From the NCBI RefSeq assembly GCF_030733745.1, contig NZ_JASHIK010000019.1, forward strand, positions 41,741-105,740: DNA of 64,000 bases, written 5' to 3'. The notes under the pieces are model-generated. The model was given only the letters and a program-made list of their open reading frames with translations, searched no databases and was not told where the DNA came from. Every line of letters begins with the position of its first letter. The stretch's first letter is position 1. Origin of the DNA: Stappia sp. MMSF_3263 (GTDB taxonomy: Bacteria; Pseudomonadota; Alphaproteobacteria; Rhizobiales; Stappiaceae). Shown here one piece after another: positions 1 through 8,636 of this stretch. The position numbers were made by a program, and so were the translations under genes.

Positions 1-2
1 TC

Positions 3-1307
3 GCCATCGGACGGGATCCTTTTCCGCTGGAGATCATTCGCGCGGTGGCCGAGATCAAGCGTGCAGCAGCGACCGCCAATGCCGAAATCGGCGTGCTTGA
101 CGGGCGCCTTTCCGAACTCATCCGCACAGCGGCCGACGAGATCATCGCCGGGCGGCACGATGGCGAGTTTCCGCTGCATGTGTGGATGACCGGCTCCGGG
201 ACCCAGGCCAACATGAATGTCAACGAGGTGATCTCCAACCGTGCGATCGAACTCGCCGGAGGCGCGCGCGGGAGCAAGGACCCGGTTCACCCGAACGATC
301 ACGTCAACCGGTCGCAGTCCTCCAACGATGTGATCCCGACGGCGCTCAACGTCGCGGCGGCGGTGATGATCGCGTCCCGGCTGCTGCCGGCCCTGGCGAA
401 CCTGCGGGAGGCATTGGCCGGGAAGGCGCGGCAATGGCGCGATGTCGTCAAGATCGGCCGGACGCACATGCAGGACGCGGTGCCGATGACGCTGGGTCAG
501 GAGTTCGCCGGCTATGTCGGAATGCTCGACGACAATGTCGAGCGGCTCGCCTTCGCGCAGAAGGGGCTGATGCGGTTGGCGATCGGCGGCACGGCGGTCG
601 GGACCGGTCTGAACGCGCCGGCGGGTTTCGACATCAAGGTGGCAAGCGAGCTCGCCTCGCGCACCGGCCTGCCGTTCGAGGCGGCGGCGAACAAGTTCGC
701 GGTGATGGGCGCACATGACGCGATGGTGATGGCCTCGGGCACGCTACGTGTGCTTGCCGTTTCGCTCCACAAGATCGCCAATGACATCCGTCTGCTGGCT
801 TGCGGGCCGCGCGCGGGCTTTGCCGAGCTGGTGCTGCCGGAAAACGAGCCTGGCTCCTCGATCATGCCTGGCAAGGTCAACCCGACCCAGTGCGAGGCGC
901 TGGCGATGCTCACGGTCCAGGTGATGGGCCTGGATGCGGCAACCGGATTTGCCGGCGCTGGCGGGCTGCTCGACATGAACGTCTACAAGCCGATGATCGG
1001 CGCGAACGTGATCGAGTCCTGCCGGATGCTTGCCGATGGCATGGAGCATTTCGCAAAGTTCGCGGTTGCAGGTATGGAAGCCAATGAAAGCCGGCTGCGC
1101 GAGACGGTCGACCGGTCGCTGATGCTGGTGACGGCGCTGACGCCGGAAATCGGCTACGACAAGGCGGCGGCCATTGCCCATCATGCCCATCACGAGGGGC
1201 TGACCCTGAGGGAGGCAGCGCTCGCGCTCGGGCATATCGACGCGGCGCGGTTCGACCGGATTGTCGATCCCGCCTCGATGACCGGCGAGATGCCGGATAT
1301 CGGCTGA
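3..1307 (+). CDS. fumC: Fumarate hydratase, class II (5'-truncated by window edge)
   Basis: Fumarase catalyses reversible hydration of fumarate to L-malate in the TCA cycle. The frame is open from base 3, so the start lies upstream; about 30 N-terminal residues are missing compared with typical class II fumarases of about 465 residues. Family signatures are present in order: [13 protein letters not shown], the [14 protein letters not shown] region, [10 protein letters not shown], and the superfamily SS-loop [11 protein letters not shown] near bases 852-884. A GTG at 45 is in frame but internal, because the upstream residues also match the family. Argininosuccinate lyase and aspartase share the superfamily, but the NVNEV and HPNDHVN context favours fumarase. 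No separate promoter can be seen in the window. Confidence 0.96.
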   Translation, partial: AIGRDPFPLEIIRAVAEIKRAAATANAEIGVLDGRLSELIRTAADEIIAGRHDGEFPLHVWMTGSGTQANMNVNEVISNRAIELAGGARGSKDPVHPNDHVNRSQSSNDVIPTALNVAAAVMIASRLLPALANLREALAGKARQWRDVVKIGRTHMQDAVPMTLGQEFAGYVGMLDDNVERLAFAQKGLMRLAIGGTAVGTGLNAPAGFDIKVASELASRTGLPFEAAANKFAVMGAHDAMVMASGTLRVLAVSLHKIANDIRLLACGPRAGFAELVLPENEPGSSIMPGKVNPTQCEALAMLTVQVMGLDAATGFAGAGGLLDMNVYKPMIGANVIESCRMLADGMEHFAKFAVAGMEANESRLRETVDRSLMLVTALTPEIGYDKAAAIAHHAHHEGLTLREAALALGHIDAARFDRIVDPASMTGEMPDIG

Positions 1308-1435
1308 GGGCAGGCGGCGCGCCGCCGCGCCCCCCGGGCGTGGCTGATTTCAGGGTGAATGTGCTAGAACGCGATAACTGCGGCGGGGCGAGTCGGGATC
1401 GGCGCGCATCTGCCCGTCATTTGAAAGAGGTATCC

Positions 1436-2137
1436 ATGGACGGTCGGGTGGTGCTTGTCACGGCTGCGGGCAGCGGCATGGGCGCGGAAATCGCGCGCAA
1501 GGTCGCAGGGCTCGGCGCGCGCGTCGCGATCCTGTCTGCCAGCGGCAAGGGGGCCGCGCTGGCCGAGGAACTGGGCGGGCTCGGCCATACCGGGTCGAAC
1601 CTTGTTGCCGATGATCTTGCCGCGTTCGTCGCGGCGGCAGTCGAGCGCTATGGACGTATCGATGCGGTGGTGAACAGCGCCGGGCACGGTCCGAAGGGCG
1701 ATATCCTGTCGATCACCGACGAGGACTGGCACCTGGGCATGGATTACTACCTGATGAACGTCATCCGCATGTGCCGGCTGGTGACGCCGCACTTCCAGCG
1801 CCAGGGCGCGGGCGCGGTGGTCAATATCTCCACCTATGCCACGTTCGAACCCGAGGCGATGTTCCCGACCTCTGGCGTCTTTCGCGCCGGACTGGCCGCT
1901 TTCACCAAGCTTTACTGCGACAAGTATGCTGCCGACGGCATTCGCATGAACAACGTCCTGCCGGGCTTCATCGACAGCCTGCCGGAGAAGGAGGACCGGC
2001 GCGAGAGGATCCCCATGGGGCGCTACGGCACGGTCAGCGAAGTGGCGGAAACCGTCGCCTTCCTGCTGTCCGACGGGGCTGGTTACATCACTGGCCAGAA
2101 CCTGCGCGTCGATGGCGGCATCACGCGGTCGGTCTGA
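1436..2137 (+). CDS. Short-chain dehydrogenase/reductase-like protein with altered catalytic pair
   Basis: This is a 233-residue Rossmann-fold SDR-like protein. The nucleotide-binding motif TAAGSGMG is at residues 9-16 and the NSAG element follows at the end of the central strand. The C-terminal PGFIDS and GxxLRVDGG segments are typical of the family. The ATG at 1436 is preferred because GAAAGAGG lies just upstream and the Rossmann strand then begins at residue 4; an in-frame GTG at 1340 would add 32 residues that look non-homologous. The canonical Tyr-x-x-x-Lys is absent: the aligned segment reads TSGVFRAGL, with Ser146 and Arg150 at the expected places, although Ser132 is kept. The substrate is unknown. 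It may bind NAD(P) without classical SDR chemistry. Confidence 0.88.
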   Translation: MDGRVVLVTAAGSGMGAEIARKVAGLGARVAILSASGKGAALAEELGGLGHTGSNLVADDLAAFVAAAVERYGRIDAVVNSAGHGPKGDILSITDEDWHLGMDYYLMNVIRMCRLVTPHFQRQGAGAVVNISTYATFEPEAMFPTSGVFRAGLAAFTKLYCDKYAADGIRMNNVLPGFIDSLPEKEDRRERIPMGRYGTVSEVAETVAFLLSDGAGYITGQNLRVDGGITRSV

Positions 2138-2152
2138 GGCTCCGGACAGGCG

Positions 2153-2851
2153 ATGAACATCTGGTCTGCGATCAGTGCGGTGGCGGCGGCGATCGGTTCG
2201 GGCGGCGCCCAGATGGTCGACCGGATCGTCCAGTTCCTTGTCTCCGTCGGCGACGGGCGGGGTGACCGTGCCGTCGCCTTCACCGTTGCGATGATCGCGC
2301 TGTCGGCCAAGATGGCGAAGGCGGACGGCGTCGTCACGGGCGACGAGGAGATCGCCTTCCTCGACGTCTTCGACATTCCCGCCGGCGAGGAACGCAACGT
2401 CATCCGCCTGTTCAATCTCGCCAAGCAGGACGTCGCGGGTTTCGAGACCTATGCCGAACGGCTCGCGGCGCTGTTCCCGGGTGACGAGGACATTCGGGTC
2501 GATATCCTCGATGCGCTGTTCCACATCGCCAAGGCGGATGGCGTGGTACATGAACACGAAGTGGCCTATCTCACGAGAATTGCGGAGATATTCGGCCTTG
2601 ACGCGCGTGCGTTCGACCAGGTCTTCGCCCGGCATGTCCGCGCCGAGGGAGACCCCTATCCGGTGCTGGGCATCGCGCGCGAGGCGTCCAATGACGAGAT
2701 CCGGAGCCACTATCGGCGCATGGTCGTGGAGACCCATCCCGACCGGCTGATCGCGCGCGGCGTGCCGGAGGAATTCGTTCGCATCGCCAATGACCGCCTG
2801 GCCGCGCTCAACGTGGCCTATGCCAAGATCGCGGCCGAGCGCGGAATGTGA
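2153..2851 (+). CDS. TerB-domain / J-domain protein (DjlA-like)
   Basis: The protein has 232 residues. Residues about 40-150 form a TerB-like helical domain with two repeated acidic KADGVV segments. A short C-terminal J-domain follows, with HPD at residues 195-197. J-domains stimulate the DnaK ATPase, and TerB domains are thought to bind metal or act at membranes. The combination resembles DjlA, but the N-terminus (about residues 1-30) is only mildly hydrophobic, so membrane insertion is uncertain. It starts 15 bp after the SDR gene and is probably co-transcribed with it. The client protein or process cannot be read from sequence. Confidence 0.85.
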   Translation: MNIWSAISAVAAAIGSGGAQMVDRIVQFLVSVGDGRGDRAVAFTVAMIALSAKMAKADGVVTGDEEIAFLDVFDIPAGEERNVIRLFNLAKQDVAGFETYAERLAALFPGDEDIRVDILDALFHIAKADGVVHEHEVAYLTRIAEIFGLDARAFDQVFARHVRAEGDPYPVLGIAREASNDEIRSHYRRMVVETHPDRLIARGVPEEFVRIANDRLAALNVAYAKIAAERGM

Positions 2852-2888
2852 CCGACAGAAGCAACATCCGGGGAAAGGGAGAGTGGAA

Positions 2889-3515
2889 ATGATCGATGCG
2901 ACGACGCTTGCGGCCTATGTGGCGATTGTACTGGGCTTCGTCTTCATCCCCGGCCCGGCGACACTGCTGACGGTTGCGAGGGCGACGAGTTCGGGACCCC
3001 GGGTCGGCATCGCGACCGGGGCCGGCATCGCCGCCGGCGACCTGGTGCATACGGTGATGGCGGTGGTCGGCCTGTCGGCGATCATCGCGACCTCGGCCAT
3101 GCTGTTCTCGATCATCAAGTATCTGGGCGCGGCCTATCTGATCTATCTCGGCATCCGCGCCCTGTTCGAACGGCCGGCGACCGACCCTGCTGCCGGGATG
3201 CGAACCATCGGCGTGGGGACGGCGTTCCGTCAGGCCATCCTTGCCGAGGTGCTGAACCCGAAGACGGCCCTGTTCTTCCTGGCATTCCTGCCGCAGTTCG
3301 TGAAACCGGGGAACGGCTCTGCGGCGCTGCAGCTTCTCGTGCTCGGGGTGCTGTTCGTGCTGATCGGGCTGTTCAGCACGGTCGTTTTCGCGCTGGCGGC
3401 GGGCCGGCTTGGCAATTTCCTGCGACGCAACCCCACGATCCTGAAGTGGCAGGGCAAGGTGGTCGGCGGCATCTATTGCGCGCTCGGGCTCAGGCTTGCC
3501 CTGCAGGATCGCTGA
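2889..3515 (+). CDS. LysE/RhtB family amino-acid exporter
   Basis: A 208-residue hydrophobic protein with about six membrane segments. The family-typical N-terminal FIPGPATLLTVARA block is followed by a Gly-rich GIAAGDLVH segment, and NPKTALFFLAFLPQF lies in the centre. LysE/RhtB proteins export amino acids or their derivatives from the cytoplasm. The ATG at 2889 is chosen because AAGGGAGAGTGG precedes it; the longer reading from 2790 overlaps the upstream gene and is not membrane-like. The substrate cannot be assigned. There is no adjacent LysG-type regulator. Confidence 0.92.
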   Translation: MIDATTLAAYVAIVLGFVFIPGPATLLTVARATSSGPRVGIATGAGIAAGDLVHTVMAVVGLSAIIATSAMLFSIIKYLGAAYLIYLGIRALFERPATDPAAGMRTIGVGTAFRQAILAEVLNPKTALFFLAFLPQFVKPGNGSAALQLLVLGVLFVLIGLFSTVVFALAAGRLGNFLRRNPTILKWQGKVVGGIYCALGLRLALQDR

Positions 3516-3537
3516 GGGCACCACGGAAAGACATGCG

Positions 3538-4293
3538 ATGAGCGTCAGGACGGATACCGGGTTGCCGGCGCGGCTGCGCCCTTCGCCGAACCACAACGAG
3601 CGGCAGGGGGAAGTGCGTCTGCTTGTCCTTCACTACACCGGAATGGCGACGGGGGAGGAGGCGGTGCGCCGGCTTTGCGATCCGGCCGCCGAGGTTTCCG
3701 CGCACTACGTGGTCGAGGAGGATGGCGGCATCCTGCAACTGGTGCCGGAAAGCCGGCGGGCCTGGCACGCGGGCAAGTCGTTCTGGAAAGGCGAGCGGGA
3801 CATCAATTCCCGCTCGATCGGGATCGAGATGGTCAATCCCGGACATGAACACGGCTATCTTCCCTTCCCGGAGGCGCAGGTCGCGGCGGTGATCGATCTG
3901 TCCGCGGACATATGCGCCCGTCACGGCATTCCCGCCACCGGCGTGCTGGCGCATTCCGACGTGGCGCCGGAGCGCAAGGTGGACCCGGGAGAACTGTTCC
4001 CGTGGGATCGCCTGGCGGCGGCCGGCATCTGCCTGCATGTCACGGCGGAGCCCGTGTCGGGCGGGCGGTTCTTCCAGGAAGGCGACAGCGGCCAGCCGGT
4101 GGAGGCGCTGCAGTCGATGCTGGCGCTCTACGGTTTCGAGATGCCGATCAGCGGCACCTTCGATGCCCGCACGCGGCTGGCTGTCGCGGCGTTCCAGAGG
4201 CGACATCGGCGCGGGCGTGTCGACGGCATCGCCGACATGTCGACGATCACCACCCTGCACCGTTTTTTGCAGGAGGCGCCGAACCTCGGCTGA
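3538..4293 (+). CDS. N-acetylmuramoyl-L-alanine amidase (AmiD-like, amidase_2 + PG-binding)
   Basis: This 251-residue protein is predicted to cleave the lactyl-L-Ala amide bond of peptidoglycan or muropeptides. The zinc-dependent amidase_2 domain spans about residues 25-165. Candidate ligands are His32 (LVLHYTG) and His139 with Asp149 (AHSDVAPERKVDPG). A C-terminal peptidoglycan-binding domain (about residues 180-245) has the QPVEALQSMLALYGF repeat signature. No clear signal peptide is visible, so it may recycle muropeptides in the cytoplasm, as AmpD does, or use another export route. The start at 3538 has GGAAAG just upstream. It follows the LysE gene by 22 bp. Confidence 0.92.
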   Translation: MSVRTDTGLPARLRPSPNHNERQGEVRLLVLHYTGMATGEEAVRRLCDPAAEVSAHYVVEEDGGILQLVPESRRAWHAGKSFWKGERDINSRSIGIEMVNPGHEHGYLPFPEAQVAAVIDLSADICARHGIPATGVLAHSDVAPERKVDPGELFPWDRLAAAGICLHVTAEPVSGGRFFQEGDSGQPVEALQSMLALYGFEMPISGTFDARTRLAVAAFQRRHRRGRVDGIADMSTITTLHRFLQEAPNLG

Positions 4294-4530
4294 CGCGGGG
4301 CGGCGATCGTGACGGCTTTCGCAACAGGGGCAGATCCTCGCCGCCTGCGGGCCACGGGAGCGGGACATCAGCGCCATGAAGCAGCCGCATTGTCCAGCAT
4401 GTGCATATTTTAGCCCGATTGTGCCGATTTTTTTGTAACATTTCGTGATCAGCGCGGTCGGATTTTCGTCTTACCGCACCGTCATACCCCCGCCCTCTCA
4501 GCAATGACAAACAGTCTTGAAGGTCGGTAC

Positions 4531-5031
4531 ATGACGATTTCTCTCGCGCCGCGTCTCGTTTGCGCGCTCTTTCTGGCTCTTACCGCTGCGGCATGCCAGA
4601 CCGCATCCGTTTCGACGACAACCGTCGATCCAAAGATCCTGGAGGCCGGCGGCCGCGCCGCGAAATACGATGCGATCATCCGTGCCGAGGCACGCAAGCA
4701 CGGCGTGCCGGTGAAGCTGGCGCATGCCGTGATCAGTGTCGAAAGCAACTACAATGCCCGTGCACGCGGCCGCGCCGGAGAGATCGGGCTGATGCAGATC
4801 AAGCCCCAGACCGCTCGCGGCGAGGGCTTCCGCGGCAGCGCCAAGGCTCTTTACGACCCGAAGACCAACATCACCTACGGCATGCGCTATCTCGCCGGCG
4901 CCCACAAGAAGGCTGGCGGCGACGTTTGCGGCACCATCCTGCGCTACAATGCCGGGCACTTCGCCAAGCGGATGAACCCGGTCAGCAGCCGTTACTGCTC
5001 GAAGGTGAAGCGGCTCCTGGCGCAGGGCTGA
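4531..5031 (+). CDS. Lytic transglycosylase lipoprotein (SLT domain)
   Basis: A 166-residue predicted lipoprotein. The N-terminal hydrophobic segment ends in a lipobox, LTAAAC, with Cys22 as the lipidated residue. The SLT fold follows, with catalytic Glu71 in VESNYNARARG, then GLMQIKPQTA and the YGMRYLA and RYNAGH elements. Such enzymes cleave MurNAc-GlcNAc bonds and form 1,6-anhydroMurNAc. The ATG at 4531 puts the signal peptide at the true N-terminus and has GAAGG 8 nt upstream; an in-frame ATG at 4504 would add 9 residues. It is convergent with the next gene across 20 bp. Confidence 0.92.
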   Translation: MTISLAPRLVCALFLALTAAACQTASVSTTTVDPKILEAGGRAAKYDAIIRAEARKHGVPVKLAHAVISVESNYNARARGRAGEIGLMQIKPQTARGEGFRGSAKALYDPKTNITYGMRYLAGAHKKAGGDVCGTILRYNAGHFAKRMNPVSSRYCSKVKRLLAQG

Positions 5032-5051
5032 GGCCCTCGCCCGCCCACCGC

Positions 5052-5738
5052 TCAGCGTCCAGACGGAGCGAGGGCGGCAACAGACGGGGAGGCGGGAATG
5101 TCTCCCGCCAGGCGCTCGTCCGAGGAAACTCCGGTGACGGTCTCGGCCAGCGAGACCACACCCGCCCAGATCGGCAGGCGATAGTCCTCCTCGTCATCGA
5201 CGGGCGGTCCGTCGCGGCGCTTCATGGTGATCTGCTCGACATCAAGAGCCAGCACACCGGTGGCGCCGAATTCCTTCGCGGTCATGGGACGGACCTCATC
5301 CCAGCGACCGGGCAGCAGGCGGTTGGTCAGGGCCACGAGGGCTGCTTCCTTCTCCGCCGCGTTGACCACATGCCGGGCCTGCGCGTGGACCACCACCGAA
5401 CGGTAGTTCATCGAGTGGTGGAAGGCGGAGCGGGCAACGACAATGCCGTCGAGCAGGGTTACCGTCAGGCAGACGGGCGCACGTTCCTCGATGCCCTTGA
5501 CGATACGCGTCGCCTTGGCGCCGTGGATATAAAGCTTGCGCCCGATCCTGGCGTGCAGCATCGGGATGACTATCGGCCTTTCGTCGGCGACGAACCCGAC
5601 ATGGGCGATGCGGGCCTCGTCGATGACGGCCCATGCTTCAGACGGGTCCGTCACCTCGCGCTTGCCGACCCTGACGCGGGCGTGGCGAGGCAGACTGGCG
5701 CGGTGCTGGTGTCCGATGGTTCTTTCGATTTTCGTCAT
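5052..5738 (-). CDS. Pyridoxamine 5'-phosphate oxidase-family (Nim-like) FMN protein
   Basis: A split-barrel flavin-binding protein of about 228 residues, with the family segments AWAVIDEARIAHVGF, IVIPMLHARIGRKLYIHG and SAFHHSMNYRSVVVHG-like sequence. It belongs to the pyridoxamine 5'-phosphate oxidase-like/NimA group, which binds FMN or haem; true PdxH activity is not implied. Three in-frame ATGs exist at 5777, 5747 and 5738. I prefer 5738 because GGGA lies 8 nt upstream of it. It is divergent from a MocR/PdxR-type regulator, a recurrent arrangement in which the regulator controls the flavoprotein in response to a B6 vitamer. The substrate is unknown. Confidence 0.87.
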   Translation of the reverse strand: MTKIERTIGHQHRASLPRHARVRVGKREVTDPSEAWAVIDEARIAHVGFVADERPIVIPMLHARIGRKLYIHGAKATRIVKGIEERAPVCLTVTLLDGIVVARSAFHHSMNYRSVVVHAQARHVVNAAEKEAALVALTNRLLPGRWDEVRPMTAKEFGATGVLALDVEQITMKRRDGPPVDDEEDYRLPIWAGVVSLAETVTGVSSDERLAGDIPASPSVAALAPSGR

Positions 5739-5781
5739 GACTGGCATTCCCGTGTTTCCCGGCGAGGAATGTGGCATTAAA

Positions 5782-5825
5782 CTGGTTCCAAGGAAGATCC
5801 ACTTTCAGGATTATCAAAGGACCAG
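5782..5825. promoter_or_regulatory. Candidate MocR operator (imperfect inverted repeat)
   Basis: The short region between the divergent flavoprotein and MocR genes holds CTGGTTCC at 5782-5789 and GGACCAG at 5819-5825. These are imperfect inverted copies of a CTGG(T)CC element, spaced about three helical turns apart. The region also contains the only AT-rich stretch nearby. MocR-type regulators often bind paired CTGGNCC-like sites in such intergenic regions. Assignment to the adjacent regulator is inference. Confidence 0.4.
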
Positions 5826-5828
5826 AAA

Positions 5829-7286
5829 ATGCTCGACGGCATTCTGTCGCTTGACCGCAGCCTCCCGGTTCCCTTGCCCGAACAGGTCTATCGCGGCCTG
5901 AGAGGGGCGATCGGCCAGGGGCATTTCTCGGCCGGCGCCCGGCTGCCGTCGAGCCGAACGCTGGCGACGTCCCTCGGCATCTCCCGAAATACGGTGAACG
6001 CGGCCTACGAGCTTCTGGCGGCGGAGGGCGTCGTGTCGGTGCGTCCCGGATCGGCTCCGCGCGTCGCGCATCACGGCGCGGCGCGACCGCAGGGCGGGGG
6101 CGGAGAAGGCGGCACGCGGGCAGTCGCGCTCTCGCGGCGCGGGCGCGAGATGAGTGCCGATCCCTGGGCCGGAACCGGCCGGCGGCGCGGCGGCCGGCTC
6201 GAGCCCGGCTCGCCGGCGCTTGACTGCTTCCCCAAGGATGTCTGGGCACAGACGCTCAGGCGTGCGGCGCGCACGCTTCGCGGCGGATCGATGTTCTATG
6301 AGGAGACGGCCGGATATCCGGCGCTGCGCGAGGCGCTGGCGGACTATCTGGCCCGGGACCGGGGAGTGCGCGCCACGCCCGACCGGGTCCTCGTCCTGCC
6401 GTCGACACAGGCGAGCCTGCAACTCGTCGCGCAGTGCCTGGCCGATCCGGGCGATGCCGCCTGGATCGAGGATCCGGGCTATCTTGGCGCGCGCGCCGCG
6501 TTTCGCGCCGCCGGGTTGTCGGTGCAACCGATGCCGGTCGACGGGCAGGGCGGCGACCCTTCGCCGCTTGCCGACGGACCGTCGCCGAGGCTGATCTACG
6601 TCACCCCGTCGCACCAGTATCCGCACGGTATGCGAATGACGCTCGCGCGTCGCGCCATGATCCTCGATGCGGCGCGGGCACACGGCGCCATTGTGCTGGA
6701 AGACGATTACGACAGCGAGTTCCTGTTTTCCGGACGGCCCCTCGCGGCGATGCAGGGGCTCGGCGCGGACGGCGAGGTGATCTACCTGGGCACCTTCTCC
6801 AAGAGCATGCTGCCGGGGGTGCGCGTCGCCTACATGGTGGTGCCGGAGCATCTGGCAGGCCCGCTGGCGGTGGCGCAGCGGGTGTCCGGCATGCTGGCCA
6901 GCGTGGTGACGCAGGCCGCGCTCGCCGATTTCATCGTGTCCGGCCGTTATCGGGCGCATCTGAAGCGCATCCAGGGGATCTACCAGACACGTGGAACCAT
7001 CCTTGCCGGTGCATTGCGGGCAAGCCTCGGCGGATTGGCAAGCGTCGCCGATCCGGTGGGCGGGGTGCAGCTTGCCCTGAGGTTTCGCGATCCCGTCGAC
7101 GATCTCGAGGTGGCCCGGCGCGTCAATGCGCGCGGCTTCGGTGTTGCGTCGCTGTCCTCCTATGGCATTCGCTACCGGCAGAGCGGCCTTGTCATCGGCT
7201 TCGCCGGACTGGCGGAGGGGGATGCGCGCGACTGCGCCGCGGCAATCGCGGCGGTGCTGGAGGAGGGCGACTTCGACAAGGCTTGA
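5829..7286 (+). CDS. MocR/PdxR-family transcriptional regulator (GntR wHTH + aminotransferase-like domain)
   Basis: A 485-residue protein. The N-terminal GntR winged helix (about residues 10-80) includes LPSSRTLATSLGISRNTV, followed by a low-complexity Gly/Arg linker. A class I aminotransferase-like domain fills the rest. PLP-site residues are visible: EDDYDSEF and the Lys325-containing GTFSKSMLPGVR. MocR proteins bind PLP or a PLP-amino acid adduct and usually regulate the divergent gene. The ATG at 5829 lies 90 bp from the preferred start of the flavoprotein. Whether it controls vitamin B6 supply (PdxR-like) or amino-acid metabolism cannot be decided here. Confidence 0.93.
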   Translation: MLDGILSLDRSLPVPLPEQVYRGLRGAIGQGHFSAGARLPSSRTLATSLGISRNTVNAAYELLAAEGVVSVRPGSAPRVAHHGAARPQGGGGEGGTRAVALSRRGREMSADPWAGTGRRRGGRLEPGSPALDCFPKDVWAQTLRRAARTLRGGSMFYEETAGYPALREALADYLARDRGVRATPDRVLVLPSTQASLQLVAQCLADPGDAAWIEDPGYLGARAAFRAAGLSVQPMPVDGQGGDPSPLADGPSPRLIYVTPSHQYPHGMRMTLARRAMILDAARAHGAIVLEDDYDSEFLFSGRPLAAMQGLGADGEVIYLGTFSKSMLPGVRVAYMVVPEHLAGPLAVAQRVSGMLASVVTQAALADFIVSGRYRAHLKRIQGIYQTRGTILAGALRASLGGLASVADPVGGVQLALRFRDPVDDLEVARRVNARGFGVASLSSYGIRYRQSGLVIGFAGLAEGDARDCAAAIAAVLEEGDFDKA

Positions 7287-7316
7287 CCGAACCTGTCCGG
7301 ACGCCTACCAGTCGCG

Positions 7317-7714
7317 CGTCAGCCGGCCGGACGGCCGCTCCCGCAAGCGCGGAAACGCCGCGGGGGAGGAAAGTCCGGGCTCCACGGAAAAACGGTGCCG
7401 GGTAACGCCCGGCGGGGGCGACCCCAGGGAAAGTGCCACAGAAAGCAAACCGCCCCGGCTTCGGCCGGGGTAAGGGTGAAAGGGTGGGGTAAGAGCCCAC
7501 CGCGCGACCGGTAACGGAAGCGGCACGGTAAACCCCACCGGGAGCAAAACCGAATAGGGGCGGTGCGGGATCCGCAAGGGTCCCGGCCCTTTTCCAGGCC
7601 AGCCGCCCGGGTTGGTTGCGTGAGGCGTCCGGCGACGGGCGTCCCAGATGAATGGTCGTCGCGTGCGGCATTCGTGCCGCGCCATACAAAACCCGGCTTA
7701 CAGGCCGGCTGACA
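7317..7714 (+). ncRNA. rnpB: RNase P RNA, bacterial class A
   Basis: The catalytic RNA of RNase P, which matures tRNA 5' ends. The universally conserved GAGGAAAGTCCGGGCTCCAC occurs at about 7367-7386, ACAGAAAGCAAACCGCC at 7438-7454, and AGAGCCCACCGCGC near 7492-7505. The terminal helix P1 is perfect: GTCAGCCGGCC at 7318-7328 pairs with GGCCGGCTGAC at 7703-7713. A TTTT run follows immediately, consistent with 3' end formation. The length of about 398 nt is normal. Ends are given to within a few bases. Confidence 0.97.
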
Positions 7715-8138
7715 CTTTTCCCTCCCGATCCTGAAAACGGATTTTCCTCCGCTTCACGTGGCGCACGCTCCTTCCAGCGATGCTCCGTGGCGCCCTTTCG
7801 CGCGCGATGTTCTTGAAACCGTTGGCTTTCAACCCCGCGCTCCCTCCCGCGCGGCCGGATTCGGCACCTCTCGCAGGATGCAAAGCCATCGCAACCCAAT
7901 TTTAAGCTTAACCGTGGATAACCTTTGGACGGTGTTTCGCACACCGTTCGGGAGGGGGCCGAAACCATTGGATTCCATTGACGCCCATGAGGTCCCATGC
8001 TATCCCAGATCATCCCGTTTCGAGTTGTGGCGACGGGGCTAAGGCGGCGCACGGATTCGGTTCTTGTGCCGGCGTGCGGTCGGGCCGCAGGCACGGCGCA
8101 TGGCGCCGATGTGTCCAGGGATCGGGAGTCAGGTGGTG
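7715..8138. other. Non-coding region upstream of mraZ
   Basis: About 420 bp without a credible gene; the open frames here look like shadows. It holds the 3' flank of rnpB and probably the dcw operon promoter. An AT-richer patch at about 7895-7930 contains the palindrome TTAAGCTTAA. A short perfect hairpin, CGGTGT/ACACCG, lies at 7930-7946. No convincing set of MraZ TGGGN repeats could be aligned by eye, so the promoter position is unknown. Confidence 0.4.
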
Positions 8139-8159
8139 GCCGAACGCAGCGCGTTCGGC
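8139..8159 (+). promoter_or_regulatory. Perfect stem-loop in the mraZ 5' leader
   Basis: GCCGAACGC at 8139-8147 and GCGTTCGGC at 8151-8159 form a perfect 9-bp stem with a 3-nt loop. It ends 18 nt before the mraZ ATG and sits directly upstream of the purine-rich ribosome-binding stretch GGTGGGGCGAGAG. It could act as an RNA hairpin affecting translation of the first dcw gene or as a palindromic protein site. There is no U-tract, so it is not an intrinsic terminator. Confidence 0.4.
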
Positions 8160-8177
8160 GGTGGGGCGAGAGAATCG

Positions 8178-8636
8178 ATGTCCGGCTTCGTGTCGCACTA
8201 CACAAATCGACTCGACGCCAAGGGGCGGGTCTCCGTTCCTGCTTCCTTTCGCCAGGCTCTCACACGCGACGGTTTCGAAGGTCTCTACTGCTTTCCCTCG
8301 CTGCATCAGTCGGCTGTGGATGCGGGCGGGCATCAGCTCGTCAGCGAGATCCAGAAGCGTCTCGACGGCCTGACCACGCTGACCGAGGACCACGATGCCC
8401 TGTCAACGGCGCTGTTCGGCGCGAGCGAAACCCTGAAGATCGACGGAGACGGCCGGGTGATGCTGTCCGACATGATCCGCGAGCACGCGGAAGTGACCGA
8501 CCAGGTGACCTTCGTCGGGCAGGGCTTCAAGTTCCAGATATGGGAGCCGGAGCGGTTTCGTGCGCATCGCGCCGACGCGATGAAGCGTGCGATGGCCGTT
8601 CTGTCCTCGCCGAAGCCTTCGGAGGCGGGGCGATGA
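8178..8636 (+). CDS. mraZ: Transcriptional regulator MraZ
   Basis: A 152-residue protein with two tandem SpoVT/AbrB-like MraZ repeats: the N-terminal [16 protein letters not shown] and the C-terminal [18 protein letters not shown]. MraZ autoregulates the dcw operon by binding promoter repeats. The ATG at 8178 is chosen over an in-frame ATG at 8064 because it gives the standard start and length. It is the first gene of the dcw cluster and overlaps the next start codon (8633). Confidence 0.96.
   Translation: MSGFVSHYTNRLDAKGRVSVPASFRQALTRDGFEGLYCFPSLHQSAVDAGGHQLVSEIQKRLDGLTTLTEDHDALSTALFGASETLKIDGDGRVMLSDMIREHAEVTDQVTFVGQGFKFQIWEPERFRAHRADAMKRAMAVLSSPKPSEAGR

Noticed and set aside
1313..1326. 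GGCGGCGCGCCGCC palindrome after fumC
   Set aside because: In GC-rich DNA such palindromes are frequent; no T-run follows and it is too weak to call a terminator with confidence.
7913..7921. CGTGGATAA, a DnaA-box-like 9-mer (one mismatch) upstream of mraZ
   Set aside because: A single 9-mer with one mismatch is expected several times in 64 kb, and no cluster of boxes or AT-rich unwinding region accompanies it.
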